A stretch of DNA of 64,000 bases, taken from assembly GCF_014207745.1 (NCBI RefSeq), contig NZ_JACHJB010000001.1:3224001-3288000 (forward strand), read 5' to 3'. Source of the stretch: Nonomuraea muscovyensis. GTDB lineage: Bacteria; Actinomycetota; Actinomycetes; Streptosporangiales; Streptosporangiaceae. Positions 27,294 through 39,769 of this stretch are shown one piece after another; the stretch's first letter is position 1, and every line of letters begins with the position of its first letter. Made by a program: the position numbers and the translations under genes. The notes beneath the pieces are model-generated. The model was given only the letters and a program-made list of their open reading frames with translations, did no database searches and was not told the DNA's origin.

Positions 27294-28475
27294 CTACTCG
27301 CTTCTGGCTCTCTGAATGAGATCAGCCCGCGGGTCGTCCTCCGCGGTCGCGGTGGCGAACTCCGTCAGGAGTTCGCGTGACTTGTCGTCGAGCGTCTTGG
27401 GCACCAGCACCTCGACGGTGGCGAGCAGGTCACCCTTGGTGCCGTCCTTGCGGGCGACGCCGCGGCCGCGCACCCGGAAGGTGCGGCCGTTCGGCGTGCC
27501 GGCGGGGACGCGCAGCGTGACCGGCAGGCCCTTGAGGGTGGGCACCTTGATCTCGGCGCCGAGCGCGGCCTCCGTGAACGTCACCGGCACGGTGATCGTG
27601 AGGTTGTCGCCGCTCCGCCCGAACACCGCGTGCGCCTTGACGTGGGTCTGGATGTAGAGGTCACCCGCGGGCCCGCCGTTCTCGCCCGGGGCGCCCTTGC
27701 CCTTGAGCTTGACCCGCTGGCCGTCGGCCACCCCCGCCGGGATGCGCGCCTGGATCGTGCGCGTGCTCTTGGCCCGGCCGCTGCCCTCGCAGACGGGGCA
27801 GGGGTCGTCCACGAGCAGCCCACGGCCCTTACAGTCGCGGCAGGGCTCGGAGAAGGCGAAGTTGCCGAGGTTGCGGCTGGCCGCCCCGGTGCCCTCGCAG
27901 GTGGGGCAGACCCGTGGGGTCGTGCCCGCCTTGGCTCCCGTCCCGCTGCACGCCGTACAGGCGGCCGAGCTGGTCAGCCGTAGCGACACCGTGGTGCCCT
28001 CGGCCGCCTCGGTGAAGCTGAGCGTGACCTCCGACTCGACGTCCTGGCCGCGGCGCGGCCTGGTGGTCCTGGTCGTGGTGCGGGCCGAACCGCCCCCGCG
28101 GTTGAACAGCCCGCCGAACAGGTCGCCGAGACGGTCTCCGCTTCCGGCGCCGCCCGGCTGACCGGCCGTGCCGCCGAAGAGGTCACCGAAGTCGAACGGG
28201 AACCCGCCACCGCCGGGACGCTGGCCGCCCATCCCGGACCCGAACAGCGTGCGCGCCTCGTCGTACTCCTTGCGGCGCTTGCCGTCGGACAGGACGTCGT
28301 AGGCTTCGGAGACCTCCTTGAACTTGGTCTCCTTGGTCGTGTCGCCCTGGTTGGTGTCCGGGTGATACTGCCTGGCCAGCTTCCGGTAGGCCTTCTTGAT
28401 CTCGTCGGCGGTGGCGGTCTTGGGCACACCAAGGACGGCGTAGTAATCCTTCTCCAGGTAGTCCTTGGTGCTCAT
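27294..28475 (-). CDS. dnaJ: Co-chaperone DnaJ
   Basis: A 393-residue type I Hsp40 that stimulates the DnaK ATPase and delivers substrates. The J-domain (about 9-75) has the HPD motif in [12 protein letters not shown] Gly/Phe-rich region follows, then four zinc-finger repeats ([32 protein letters not shown]) and the C-terminal substrate-binding domains. It lies 21 bp after grpE and 3 bp before hspR in the operon. Confidence 0.96.
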   Translation of the reverse strand: MSTKDYLEKDYYAVLGVPKTATADEIKKAYRKLARQYHPDTNQGDTTKETKFKEVSEAYDVLSDGKRRKEYDEARTLFGSGMGGQRPGGGGFPFDFGDLFGGTAGQPGGAGSGDRLGDLFGGLFNRGGGSARTTTRTTRPRRGQDVESEVTLSFTEAAEGTTVSLRLTSSAACTACSGTGAKAGTTPRVCPTCEGTGAASRNLGNFAFSEPCRDCKGRGLLVDDPCPVCEGSGRAKSTRTIQARIPAGVADGQRVKLKGKGAPGENGGPAGDLYIQTHVKAHAVFGRSGDNLTITVPVTFTEAALGAEIKVPTLKGLPVTLRVPAGTPNGRTFRVRGRGVARKDGTKGDLLATVEVLVPKTLDDKSRELLTEFATATAEDDPRADLIQRARSE

Positions 28476-28496
28476 CTATGGCCCTTCGTCCTTTGG

Positions 28497-31637
<3,141 letters not shown>

Positions 31638-31719
31638 ACCCCTACGACGAACCGCGCCGCCGCGCGGTTCACCACCGGATCCGGCGGGCGGGCGCGGACG
31701 CGAGGACTAGGGTGGTCAC

Positions 31720-32610
31720 GTGCTTCGTCAGGTCCTGCTAGCCGCCTCCAGGAGCGAGCGCGTCGAGCGCGTCGTGTCCACCTCTCCGCTGACCAGGGAC
31801 GTGGTCAGGCGCTACGTCGCCCAGGACGTGGGCGCGGTCGTCTCGGAGCTGACCCGCGACGGGCTGCTCGTCACGGTCGACCACCTGGGCGAGGAGGTGA
31901 CCGACCGGGCGCAGGCCGAGGGCGAGGTGCGGGCCTACCTGCGGCTGCTCACCCGCCTGCCGGAGGGCTCCGACGTGTCGGTCAAGCTGACCGCGCTCGG
32001 CCTGCGGCTGTCGGAGCAACTCGCGCTGGACAACGCCGCCACCATCTGCGAGCAGGCCGCCCTGCGCGGCATCACGCTCACCCTCGACGCCGAGGAGCAC
32101 GACACCATCGCCGGGCTGCACTCCGTGCACGCCACGCTGCGCAAGGAGCATCCCTCGGTCGGCGTCGTCGTCCAGGCCTACCTGCCCGAGGCACAGGAGC
32201 GCTGCGCCCGGCTCGCCGCCTCCGACGGGACACGCGTGCGGCTGTGCAAGGGCGCCTACACCGCCCCCGGCGCCTACACCTCGCGCGCCGACATCGACCG
32301 CTCGTTCGTGCGCTGCCTCAGGGTGCTGATGGCCGGCTCCGCCTTCCCGATGGTCGCCACGCACGACCCGCGGCTGGTGGAGATCGCCTCGGCGCTGGCG
32401 GTGCTCGCCGGACGCGACTTCTCGGCGTACGAGTATCAGATGCTCTACGGCATCCGCCCCGCCGAGCAGCGGCGGCTGGCCGCCCTGGGCGCGCAGATGC
32501 GGGTCTACGTGCCCTACGGCGACGACTGGTACGCCTACCTGATGCGCCGCCTGGCCGAGCGCCCCCGCAACCTCGCCTTCTTCGCCCGCTCGCTGCTGAG
32601 CAGGGGTTGA
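31720..32610 (+). CDS. Proline dehydrogenase
   Basis: A 296-residue monofunctional FAD-dependent proline dehydrogenase, which oxidises proline to pyrroline-5-carboxylate. Family motifs include SVKLTALGL, LDAEEHDT, VQAYLPEAQ, RLCKGAY, ATHDPRLVE and EYQMLYGIR followed by YVPYGDDWY. The GTG at 31720 starts the protein. It is followed 20 bp later by proC, the enzyme running the opposite way, so the two are probably co-transcribed. Confidence 0.93.
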   Translation: MLRQVLLAASRSERVERVVSTSPLTRDVVRRYVAQDVGAVVSELTRDGLLVTVDHLGEEVTDRAQAEGEVRAYLRLLTRLPEGSDVSVKLTALGLRLSEQLALDNAATICEQAALRGITLTLDAEEHDTIAGLHSVHATLRKEHPSVGVVVQAYLPEAQERCARLAASDGTRVRLCKGAYTAPGAYTSRADIDRSFVRCLRVLMAGSAFPMVATHDPRLVEIASALAVLAGRDFSAYEYQMLYGIRPAEQRRLAALGAQMRVYVPYGDDWYAYLMRRLAERPRNLAFFARSLLSRG

Positions 32611-32630
32611 CGGGCCGATAGGCTGCTGGC

Positions 32631-33425
32631 GTGATTGCGATTCTGGGCACGGGCAAGATGGGCGAGGCCCTGCTGTCCGGGCTGCTGCGGGCGGGGTTCA
32701 AGCCGGACGACGTCGTGGCCACGGCCCGCCGGCCGGAGCGGGCGCGGGCGCTGCGCGACACCTACGGCGTGCGCACGATGTCCAACCCGGAGGCCGCCAA
32801 GGTCGCCGAGACGCTGATCCTGGCCGTCAAGCCACAGGACATGGCGTCGCTGCTGGCCGAGATCGCACCCCACGTGCCCGCCGACCGCCTGGTGATCACC
32901 GCGGCCGCCGGCATCACCACCGCGTTCGTCGAGCAGCGCCTCGGTGTCGAGGCGCCCGTGGTCAGGGTCATGTCCAACACGCCCATCCGGTTCGACGAGG
33001 CGATGAGCGTCATCTCGGCCGGCGCCCACGCCCGCGAGGAGCACCTCCGGCACACCGAGGACCTCCTGCGGCCCGTCGGCAAGGTGCTGCGCATCCCCGA
33101 GGCGCAGCAGGACGCCGCGACCGCGCTGTCCGGCAGCGGGCCCGCCTACTTCTTCTACCTCGTCGAGGCCATGGTCGACGCGGGCATCCTGCTCGGCATG
33201 CCCCGGGCGGCGGCCCTCGACATGGTGACCCAGTCGATCGTCGGCGCGGCCGTGATGCTGCGCGATTCGGGCGAGCACCCGGTGATCCTGCGCGAGGCCG
33301 TGACGTCGCCCGGCGGCACCACGATCGCGGCGATCGCCGAGCTCGAACGGCACAGCGTCCGGGCCGCCTTCCTGGCCGCCATCGAGGCCGCCCGCGACCG
33401 GGGCCGCGAGCTCGCCTCCGGCTGA
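32631..33425 (+). CDS. proC: Pyrroline-5-carboxylate reductase ProC
   Basis: A 264-residue NAD(P)H-dependent enzyme making proline from pyrroline-5-carboxylate. The N-terminal Rossmann motif is ILGTGKMGEALLSGLL; the conserved AVKPQD and MSNTPI follow; the C-terminal signature is ATALSGSGPAYFFYLVEAM with SPGGTT. Its pairing with proline dehydrogenase suggests a proline redox cycle or a balance between synthesis and breakdown. A GTG start is used. Confidence 0.95.
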   Translation: MIAILGTGKMGEALLSGLLRAGFKPDDVVATARRPERARALRDTYGVRTMSNPEAAKVAETLILAVKPQDMASLLAEIAPHVPADRLVITAAAGITTAFVEQRLGVEAPVVRVMSNTPIRFDEAMSVISAGAHAREEHLRHTEDLLRPVGKVLRIPEAQQDAATALSGSGPAYFFYLVEAMVDAGILLGMPRAAALDMVTQSIVGAAVMLRDSGEHPVILREAVTSPGGTTIAAIAELERHSVRAAFLAAIEAARDRGRELASG

Positions 33426-33587
33426 CCACCCGCGCGGGTTCCCGCCCCTCACGGCCTCGTCCTTTCGTGCGGGTCTCCGCCGCTCCATGGCCCCGTCCTC
33501 TCGCGATCCGGCCACGCGCCCGGCGACCCGGCGGAGTTGGTCCCTACGATTGGTCGGGTGTCGATTCGTAAAGTCCTCCTGAGGGGA

Positions 33588-33607
33588 CCGTCGCCTTCAG
33601 GCGGCGG
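33588..33607 (+). repeat. Left-end hairpin of the IS200/IS605-type element
   Basis: An 8-bp stem (CCGTCGCC/GGCGGCGG, one G-T pair) closing a TTCA loop. It has the same size and loop as the right-end hairpin at 35178. The exact left boundary is not defined. Confidence 0.6.
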
Positions 33608-33693
33608 GGGGATAGCGCAGTGACCTGCCAAATTGGGGCATCAGAATCTCCGTTCATCACGCATGAGATGTGTGACGCTGTGATACTGATCGT

Positions 33694-33981
33694 GTGACGC
33701 GTGAGGTGCGCACCTCCCCAGGAGCGGCGTTCGACCTCGGGTACCCCGTCGTGTGGTGCCCGCAGTGCCGCCGCCCGGTCGTCGGCGGGCGGGTGAAGAC
33801 CCGCCTGCGGGACCTGATCCACGCCAAGGCCGACGAGCACGGTCACCCGCACTCGGGGCGGCCGACCCTGTGGTCATGGTTCTGCTTCCTGGCCACGGCC
33901 GGCGCCGAGTCGGCCAAGACGGTGCGGCGCTGCATCGAGGCGCAGGACGGGCGGGCACCCGGGGCGGGTGGCCGTGCGTAG
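33694..33981 (+). pseudogene. tnpA: Internally deleted TnpA (IS200/IS605 Y1 transposase)
   Basis: A 95-codon frame whose ends match TnpA (DLGYPVVWCPQCRRPVV; PTLWSWFCFLATAGAESAKTVRRCIEAQ). About 50 middle residues that should hold the HUH motif (usually DHVHLFV) are missing: IHAKADEHG runs straight into HPHSGRPTLW. The position of the expected catalytic Tyr (family VRRYIE) is Cys here. It cannot be an active transposase. The frame overlaps tnpB by 14 bp. Confidence 0.85.
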
Positions 33982-35170
33982 GTCGTTCAAGTTCCTGCTG
34001 CGTCCCACCCGCGGGCAGGTCGTCGCGCTCACCGCGTGCCTGGCAGATCATCAACAGTTGTACAACGCGGCGTTGGAGCACCGTCGCACGGCCTACCGCA
34101 AGGCGGGTGTCACGGTGCGGTACGGCGAGCAGTCGGCGGAGTTGAAGCACATCCGGGCCGACGATCCCGGCGGGCAGGGCCGGTGGTCGTTCTCCTCCCA
34201 GCAGGCCACCTTGCGGCGGCTGGACAAGGCATTCAGGGCGTTCTTCGACCGTGTCAAGGCCGGCCACGCGCCCGGGTTTCCGCGTTTCAAGGGGCGGGGC
34301 CGGTTCGACACCGTTGAGTGGCCGAAGGACGGCGACGGCTGCCGGTGGGATTCCCAGCCCGGCCACCCGGCCGCCACGTATGTGCGGCTTCAGGGGGTCG
34401 GGCAGGTGCGGGTGCACCAGCACCGGCGGGTGCTCGGCACGGTGAAGACGATCAGCGTGAAGCGGGAAGGTTCCCGCTGGTTCGTGGTGCTGTCGTGCGA
34501 CGACGTGCCCGCCGAGACGCTGCCCGCGACGGGGGCCGTGGCCGGGATCGACGTGGGGTTGGTTCATCTGGCGACGACCAGCGAGGGTGAGCACCTGGCC
34601 AATCCGCGCCACCTGCACACCTGTGCCGAGCGTCTGGCGACGGCTCAGCGGGACCTGGCCCGCACCAGGCGCGGGTCCAACCGCCGGCGTAAGGCTGTGG
34701 CCCGTGTCGCGGCGCTGCACGCCAAGGTGCGGCGGCAGCGCCTCGACGCAGCGCACAAGGCCGCGCTCGCGCTGGTGCGCGACTACGACGTGATCGTGCA
34801 CGAAGCGCTCAAGGTCACCAATATGACCAGGCGTGCGGCGCCCAAGCCGGATGGCGTGGGTGGCCACCTGCCCAACGGGGCGGCCGCGAAGTCGGGGCTG
34901 AACCGTTCGATCTTGGACGCGGGTTGGGGGGTGTTCCTGACGATCCTGTCGCACAAGGCTGAAAGCGCCGGTCGAGAGCTGATCACGGTGAACCCCGCCA
35001 ACACCTCCCGCACCTGCTCGCGCTGCGGGCACTGCGCGGCAGAGAACCGCGTCACCCAGGCCGGGTTCCGATGTACGGCATGCGGGCACACCGCGCACGC
35101 CGACGTGAACGCGGCCGTCAACATCTTGAGGGCAGGGCTTGCCCTTCGCGACGCCGCGCGAGCGGCCTAG
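33968..35170 (+). CDS. tnpB: RNA-guided nuclease TnpB
   Basis: A 400-residue TnpB, the IS605-associated ancestor of Cas12, which cuts DNA guided by an RNA made from the element's right end. The RuvC catalytic triad is intact: D195 in GIDVGL, E279 in VHEALKV and D379 in HADVNAA. The zinc finger CSRCGH...CTACGH lies between the last two. The N-terminal helical and WED-like region (about 1-180) is complete. The partner tnpA is dead, so any activity would be independent of transposition. Confidence 0.92.
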   Translation: MAVRRSFKFLLRPTRGQVVALTACLADHQQLYNAALEHRRTAYRKAGVTVRYGEQSAELKHIRADDPGGQGRWSFSSQQATLRRLDKAFRAFFDRVKAGHAPGFPRFKGRGRFDTVEWPKDGDGCRWDSQPGHPAATYVRLQGVGQVRVHQHRRVLGTVKTISVKREGSRWFVVLSCDDVPAETLPATGAVAGIDVGLVHLATTSEGEHLANPRHLHTCAERLATAQRDLARTRRGSNRRRKAVARVAALHAKVRRQRLDAAHKAALALVRDYDVIVHEALKVTNMTRRAAPKPDGVGGHLPNGAAAKSGLNRSILDAGWGVFLTILSHKAESAGRELITVNPANTSRTCSRCGHCAAENRVTQAGFRCTACGHTAHADVNAAVNILRAGLALRDAARAA

Positions 35171-35177
35171 CGAGAAG

Positions 35178-35206
35178 CCGCTCCCTTCAGGGGGCGGAGG
35201 AGTCAC
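35178..35206 (+). repeat. Right-end hairpin and tail, 3' scaffold of a predicted omega RNA
   Basis: Stem CCGCTCCC/GGGGGCGG with TTCA loop (35178-35197), then AGGAGTCAC. In this family the TnpB guide RNA ends with this right-end hairpin and continues into flanking DNA, so the guide would begin at about 35206-35207. Inference from family behaviour. Confidence 0.5.
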
Positions 35207-35214
35207 CAGCAGCG

Positions 35215-36109
35215 TCATGTCCGTCCGTCGTCAGCGGCATCGGCGGGCTGACGGCGTCCATGGCGTCCCTCCGGGCGGCGTCGACGGCTCAGGCCAGGAC
35301 CTTGGTCAGGACGGCAGAGCGCACGAGCGAGGCGCTCACCGTCAAGGCGCCGTTCGTTGGCGTGGTCACGCTCGGCCGTCCGGCCGGCGGCGACGGCCGG
35401 ACGGGCGCGACGGGCTGCTCGGCCAGATCCCGGCGGTGGACGGCAACTGCCGTCGCTGCCGTCCACCAGATCGGGCGGTGGCTCACCCGTTGTGGTGGGC
35501 GTGCCCATCTCGGCGGGCGACACCATTGTGACCGTCACCGGCGTCTCCAATCTCACGCTGGCCGCCGACATCGACGAGACGGACGTGCTGCTCGTCGAGC
35601 GCGGCACAGTCGAGCCGCTGCAGCGGAAGGTCGTGGCCGCGCTCACCGCCCGGTACCCGGGGGAGAAGTTCTCCGCCGTCACCCAGACCCAGTTGCTCGG
35701 CACGATCGGCAGCGTGCTCGGCATGCTGACCGGCGTGCTGGCCGCCATCGCCGGCGTCTCGCTGCTGGTCGGCGGGGTGGGCGTGTCCAACATCATGCTG
35801 GTCAGCGTGCGCGAGCGGACCCGCGAGATCGGGCTGCGCAAGGCGCTCGGCGCCCGGCAGCGCGACGTGCTGGCCCAGTTCCTCATCGAGGCGGTGCTGC
35901 TGACCACGATCGGCGGCGTGATCGGCATCGTGCTGGGGGTCGGCGGCGCGCTGGCCATCAGGACGTTCACCGAGGTGCCGGCCACGATCACGTGGTGGTC
36001 GGTCGCGCTGGCGTTCGGGGTGTCGGCCGCGGTGGGCGTGTTCTTCGGCGTCGCGCCGGCGCGGCGGGCGGGCCGGCTGGACCCGGTCGTCGCCCTCCGC
36101 GCCGAGTAG
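35215..36109 (+). pseudogene. Broken MacA adaptor fused to the C-terminus of a MacB permease
   Basis: Residual MacA-like sequence runs through three reading frames: [20 protein letters not shown] (to about 35400), then [12 protein letters not shown], then LPSLPST...[14 protein letters not shown] fusion at about 35610 joins it in frame to the last quarter of a MacB/FtsX permease ([21 protein letters not shown], with three hydrophobic segments). The MacA 5' part, its lipoyl/barrel middle and the MacB ATPase are missing. It is a decayed efflux operon, apparently split by the IS. Confidence 0.8.
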
Positions 36110-36125
36110 GCGGGCGCCGCGGGGT

Positions 36126-36866
36126 TCACGCGTCGCGGCGCCGCATCAGCACGGCGCCCGAGATCACGGCGACCGCCACCCAGGCGAGGTAGACCGCGAA
36201 CCCGCTCCACGGGCCCAGGGAGGCGTTGCTCTGGCCGGACACGACCAGCAGGCCGGCGTTCGTGGTGAAGTACTCGGCCACGGTCCTGCCCCACTCGCCC
36301 GGGAACTGGTTCGCCATCGTGGGCAACACCATGATCAGCGCGATGGCCGACACGATGGCCCCCGGCGTGTGCCTGATGAGCGTGCCCAGCCCCAGCCCGA
36401 ACAGCCCGCACGCGGTCAGGTAGAGAGCGGACCCGAGCGAAGCCCGCGCCACCTCGCCCAGCTCGATCGACGGCGGCTGGGAGATCGCCACACCGACGCC
36501 GATCGCGCCGGCCGACGCGACCCCGCAGACGATCAGTGAGACCGCGACGAACACCACGATCTTGCCGGCCAGCAGGCTCGTGCGCCTGGGCACGGCCATG
36601 AGCGAGGTGCGGATGCCCCCGGTGCGGTACTCGCTGGAGATCACCAGAACACCCAGGGTGGCCATGGACAGCGAGGCGAGCATCGTCCCGGTCAGGCTCA
36701 GCATGATCGCCTGGTCGCCCGGGACCGGCCCGTCGGCCATGTTCTTGGCCGAGGCGCTGATGAGGGCGGACAGGCCCAGCACCAGCACGGCGGTGACGGT
36801 CAGGGTCCACACCGTCGAACGGACCGAGCGGATCTTGGTCCATTCGGACCTGAAAATGTCGATCAT
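36126..36866 (-). CDS. ABC-2 type permease
   Basis: A 246-residue membrane protein with about six hydrophobic segments, including WTLTVTAVLVLGLSALI and ALYLTACGLFGLGLGTLI. It matches the ABC-2 permease type and starts with the typical MIDIFRSEWTKIRSVRSTVW. The ATG at 36866 overlaps the stop of the ATPase gene by 4 bp. With that ATPase it forms an exporter, probably of antibiotic or lipid-type substrates. Confidence 0.9.
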   Translation of the reverse strand: MIDIFRSEWTKIRSVRSTVWTLTVTAVLVLGLSALISASAKNMADGPVPGDQAIMLSLTGTMLASLSMATLGVLVISSEYRTGGIRTSLMAVPRRTSLLAGKIVVFVAVSLIVCGVASAGAIGVGVAISQPPSIELGEVARASLGSALYLTACGLFGLGLGTLIRHTPGAIVSAIALIMVLPTMANQFPGEWGRTVAEYFTTNAGLLVVSGQSNASLGPWSGFAVYLAWVAVAVISGAVLMRRRDA

Positions 36867-37753
36867 GACGTGTACTCCAGGCTGTCCTTGGTGAGCTCCA
36901 TGTAGGCCGCCTCCAGCGTGGGCTGCACGAACGTCAGCTCCTCCAGCGCGATCCCGGCCCGCGCGGTGATCGTGCCTATCTCGAGCGTGCTCATCGCGGT
37001 CACCCGCAGGTGGTCGGAGTGCGGCTCGCCCACCTTGATCAGCTCGGCCACCTCGGCCAGCCGGGGCGAGCGCACCCGCACGTACCCCTGCGAGCTGCGC
37101 CCGATGAACTCCTCCACGCTCGTGTCGGCGATGAGGCTGCCCTTGCCGATCACGATCAGATGGTCGGCGGTCTGCGCCATCTCGCTCATGAGATGGCTGG
37201 AGACGAACACCGTCCGCCCCTCGGCCGCCAGCCTGCGGATGAACGTGCGGATCCACAGGATGCCGTCCGGGTCGAGCCCGTTGACGGGCTCGTCGAACAG
37301 CAGGATCTCCGGGTCGCCGAGCAGCGCCGCGGCGATGCCCAACCGCTGCGACATGCCCAGCGAGAACCCGCCGATCCGCCGCCCGGCCACCTCGCGCAGG
37401 CCGACGGCCTCCAGCACCTCCTCGACCCGGCGTGCCGGGAGGGCGTTGCTCTGCGCGATGGCCAGCAGGTGGTTGCGCGCGCTGCGCCCGCCGTGCACGG
37501 CCTTGGCGTCCAGCAGCGCGCCGACCTTGCGCAGGGGGTGCTTCCACTCCTGGTACGGCTTGCCGTCCACGAGCGCCGAACCGTCCGAGGGACGGTCCAG
37601 GCCGAGGAGCATGCGCATGGTCGTCGACTTGCCGGCGCCGTTGGGGCCGAGGAAGCCGGTCACCCGGCCGGGCTCGACGTCGAAGGACAGGCCCGCCACG
37701 GCCACGGTCGAGCCGTAGCGTTTGGTGAGGTTCGTCGCCCGTATTGAGGTCAT
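36863..37753 (-). CDS. ABC transporter ATP-binding protein
   Basis: A 296-residue ABC-2 exporter ATPase. Walker A GPNGAGKST, signature FSLGMSQR (variant of LSGGQ), Walker B LLFDEPVNGLDP and H-loop VSSHLMSEM are present; the C-terminal extension (about 215-296) is typical of drug-export ATPases. It overlaps the permease gene by 4 bp. The two-component genes immediately upstream on the same strand probably control it. Confidence 0.93.
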   Translation of the reverse strand: MTSIRATNLTKRYGSTVAVAGLSFDVEPGRVTGFLGPNGAGKSTTMRMLLGLDRPSDGSALVDGKPYQEWKHPLRKVGALLDAKAVHGGRSARNHLLAIAQSNALPARRVEEVLEAVGLREVAGRRIGGFSLGMSQRLGIAAALLGDPEILLFDEPVNGLDPDGILWIRTFIRRLAAEGRTVFVSSHLMSEMAQTADHLIVIGKGSLIADTSVEEFIGRSSQGYVRVRSPRLAEVAELIKVGEPHSDHLRVTAMSTLEIGTITARAGIALEELTFVQPTLEAAYMELTKDSLEYTS

Positions 37754-37833
37754 GGGTCCAGCGTGACGGCGCGGAGCGGCGACTTCTTCCTGCCCGAGAA
37801 CCGTTTCGTCCCAGGGGGTCTGGGAGCGCGGTC

Positions 37834-38493
37834 CTACGCTCCGGGGGTGACGAGCCCGGCCTCGTAGGCGGCGATCACCGCCTGGGCCCGGTCCCTGACG
37901 GCCAGCTTGGCGAACAGGCTCGTCACGTGGTTCTTCACCGTGGAGGGGGAGACGCCCAGGTCGGCGGCGATCTCGCCGTTGGACCGGCCGCGCGCGATCA
38001 GCACGAGGATCTCGCGTTCCCGCTCGGTCAGGCCGGCCGGCTCCGGGCGCGTGCCGGGCCGGTGCGGGCGCTCGGCCCGGACGAAGGTGCCGATGAGGCG
38101 GGTCAGCAGGCGCGGCGCCACGGCCGACTCGCCCCGGTGCACCACCCGCACGCCCTCGACCAGTTCCTCGGGGGAGACGTCCTTGGGCAGGAACCCGTCG
38201 GCGCCCGCCCGCAGCGCGGCCACGACGTTCTCGTCCAGGTCGAACGTGCTCAGCGCCAGCACCCGCACGCCGGGCTGCTCGGCGATGATCCGCTCGGTCG
38301 CGCGCACCCCGTCCATGCCGGGCATGTGCAGGTCCATCAGCACCACGTCGGGCCGCAGCCGTCTGCTCCGCTCGACCGCCTCGGCGCCGTCGCCGGCCTC
38401 GCCGACCACGCGCATGTCCGGCTGGGCGTCGAGCATCAGCCGGAACCCCATGCGCACCAGCGCGTGGTCGTCGGCCAGGAGTACCGCGATCAT
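37834..38493 (-). CDS. NarL/LuxR-type response regulator
   Basis: A 219-residue response regulator. The receiver domain shows LLADDHALVRMGF, phospho-acceptor Asp in VVLMDLHMPGMDG and FLPKDVSP. The LuxR helix-turn-helix is LTEREREILVLIARGRSNGEIA, then VSPSTVKNHVTSLFAKL. It overlaps the kinase gene by 4 bp. It lies directly upstream of the ABC exporter genes on the same strand and likely activates them. Confidence 0.94.
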   Translation of the reverse strand: MIAVLLADDHALVRMGFRLMLDAQPDMRVVGEAGDGAEAVERSRRLRPDVVLMDLHMPGMDGVRATERIIAEQPGVRVLALSTFDLDENVVAALRAGADGFLPKDVSPEELVEGVRVVHRGESAVAPRLLTRLIGTFVRAERPHRPGTRPEPAGLTEREREILVLIARGRSNGEIAADLGVSPSTVKNHVTSLFAKLAVRDRAQAVIAAYEAGLVTPGA

Positions 38494-39650
38494 GTCTTCT
38501 CCAGGGGGATGCGGGCGCGCACCCGGAAACCGCCTTCGGCGCGCGGACCGGTCTGCAGCTCGCCGCCGCACAGCGCCACCCGCTCGGCCATCCCGCCGAG
38601 CCCGAACCCGGGCGGCGCCGCCGGCTGCCTCACGGCCTGCTCGGGGACGCCGTCGTCGACGACCTCCACCTCCACGGCCTCGGGCCGGTAGGTCAGCACG
38701 ACGCCGGCACGGGCTCCCGGGGCGTGCTTGCGGGTGTTGGTCAGGGCCTCCTGCACGATGCGGTAGACGGCGTGGTCGACCGCCGTGGGCAGCGCCACGG
38801 CCTCGCCCGCCACGGTCAGGGTGGCGGGCAGCCCGGCCGTCCTGGCCTCCTCCAGCAGGGCGGGCAGCCGGGACGTGCCCACGCCGGTGGCGGCCCCGTC
38901 GCCCTCGCCGCCGTCGGCCCGCAGCACGTCGAGGAGCTGGCGCATCTCGGTGAGCGCCTGCCGTGCGGTGCCCTCGGCCCCGGTCAGCGCCTCGCGGGTG
39001 ACCTCGTGCCCCGGCGGGAGGGTGGCGCGGGCGCCGCCGACCAGGGCGTTGATCACGCTGAGGTGGTGGGCCACGACGTCGTGCAGCTCCCGGGCGATCC
39101 GCCGCCGTTCGGCGCGGACCGCCTCCTCGGCCGCCTCGCGGCGGCCCCGCTCCCTCAGCTCGGCGCGGACGCGGACGAGCTGGCCCAGGCCGGTGAACAC
39201 GAGGAAGGAGACCAGGTTCGGCACCCAGGCGATGGGGCCGCCGGTGGTCTCGATGGACAGGTGGAAGGCCACGTTGTAGACGACCGACGCGGCCACCGCG
39301 ACGATCACGGCCGTCCGGCCGGCCAGGTAGCGACCCACGCTGTAGAGGGCGATCGTGATGGGCACGTTGGTGGCGCTGATGATGCCGGTGAGCAGGCCGA
39401 AGACGTCGAGGGCGGTGACGGCGGCCGCGGCGGCGACCGGGTGGCGGCGCCGCACGAGGAGGGGGAGGACCGAGATCGCGAACTGGGCGAACTGGGCGGA
39501 GGCGGCCGCGGGCTGCGGGTAGCCCTGCGCCAGCATGGCGATCATGCCGACCAGCGGGGCACCGGCCAGGACGATGACCAGCGTGGTGTCGAACACGCGG
39601 GGACGCCGGAAGAAACGCCATGCGGCCTCGACACGGCGTACCAAGCGCAT
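38490..39650 (-). CDS. Membrane sensor histidine kinase (DesK type)
   Basis: A 386-residue kinase. Five to six N-terminal membrane helices (about 20-165) are followed by the HisKA_3 helix with ARELHDVVAHHLSV and the HATPase domain (LTNTRKHAPG, PGFGLGGMAERVALCGG). Compact membrane sensing of this kind often detects envelope-active compounds. It overlaps the response regulator gene by 4 bp and forms one unit with the ABC exporter genes. Confidence 0.94.
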   Translation of the reverse strand: MRLVRRVEAAWRFFRRPRVFDTTLVIVLAGAPLVGMIAMLAQGYPQPAAASAQFAQFAISVLPLLVRRRHPVAAAAAVTALDVFGLLTGIISATNVPITIALYSVGRYLAGRTAVIVAVAASVVYNVAFHLSIETTGGPIAWVPNLVSFLVFTGLGQLVRVRAELRERGRREAAEEAVRAERRRIARELHDVVAHHLSVINALVGGARATLPPGHEVTREALTGAEGTARQALTEMRQLLDVLRADGGEGDGAATGVGTSRLPALLEEARTAGLPATLTVAGEAVALPTAVDHAVYRIVQEALTNTRKHAPGARAGVVLTYRPEAVEVEVVDDGVPEQAVRQPAAPPGFGLGGMAERVALCGGELQTGPRAEGGFRVRARIPLEKT

Positions 39651-39769
39651 GATCCGACCTTACGCAAAAATGCGGCGGTATCTCGCTTCGATCACCTCCG
39701 CCACCGGAGAGACGGAGCCCGTGGGGGCTGCGGTAACGTCGGCCCAAGGGCGAGGGACGGGGAGTGCGT

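Larger units (their letters stand above)
33560..35206 (+). mobile_element. IS200/IS605-type element with dead tnpA and intact tnpB
   Basis: A single-strand-type insertion sequence: matching TTCA-loop hairpins near both ends, a defective Y1 transposase gene and a full-length TnpB. The right end follows the hairpin and ends in a GTCAC sequence (35202-35206); the left end lies before 33588 but is approximate. It sits directly upstream of, or within, the remains of a MacA-type gene. Confidence 0.75.

Noticed and set aside
33541..33590. Second hairpin (GTCC...GGAC) as the IS left boundary
   Set aside because: It lacks the TTCA loop shared by both end hairpins, so it cannot be used to place the boundary.
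35357..36109. Functional ABC permease gene
   Set aside because: The open frame joins a MacA fragment to a MacB C-terminal fragment; the required ATPase and most membrane segments are missing.
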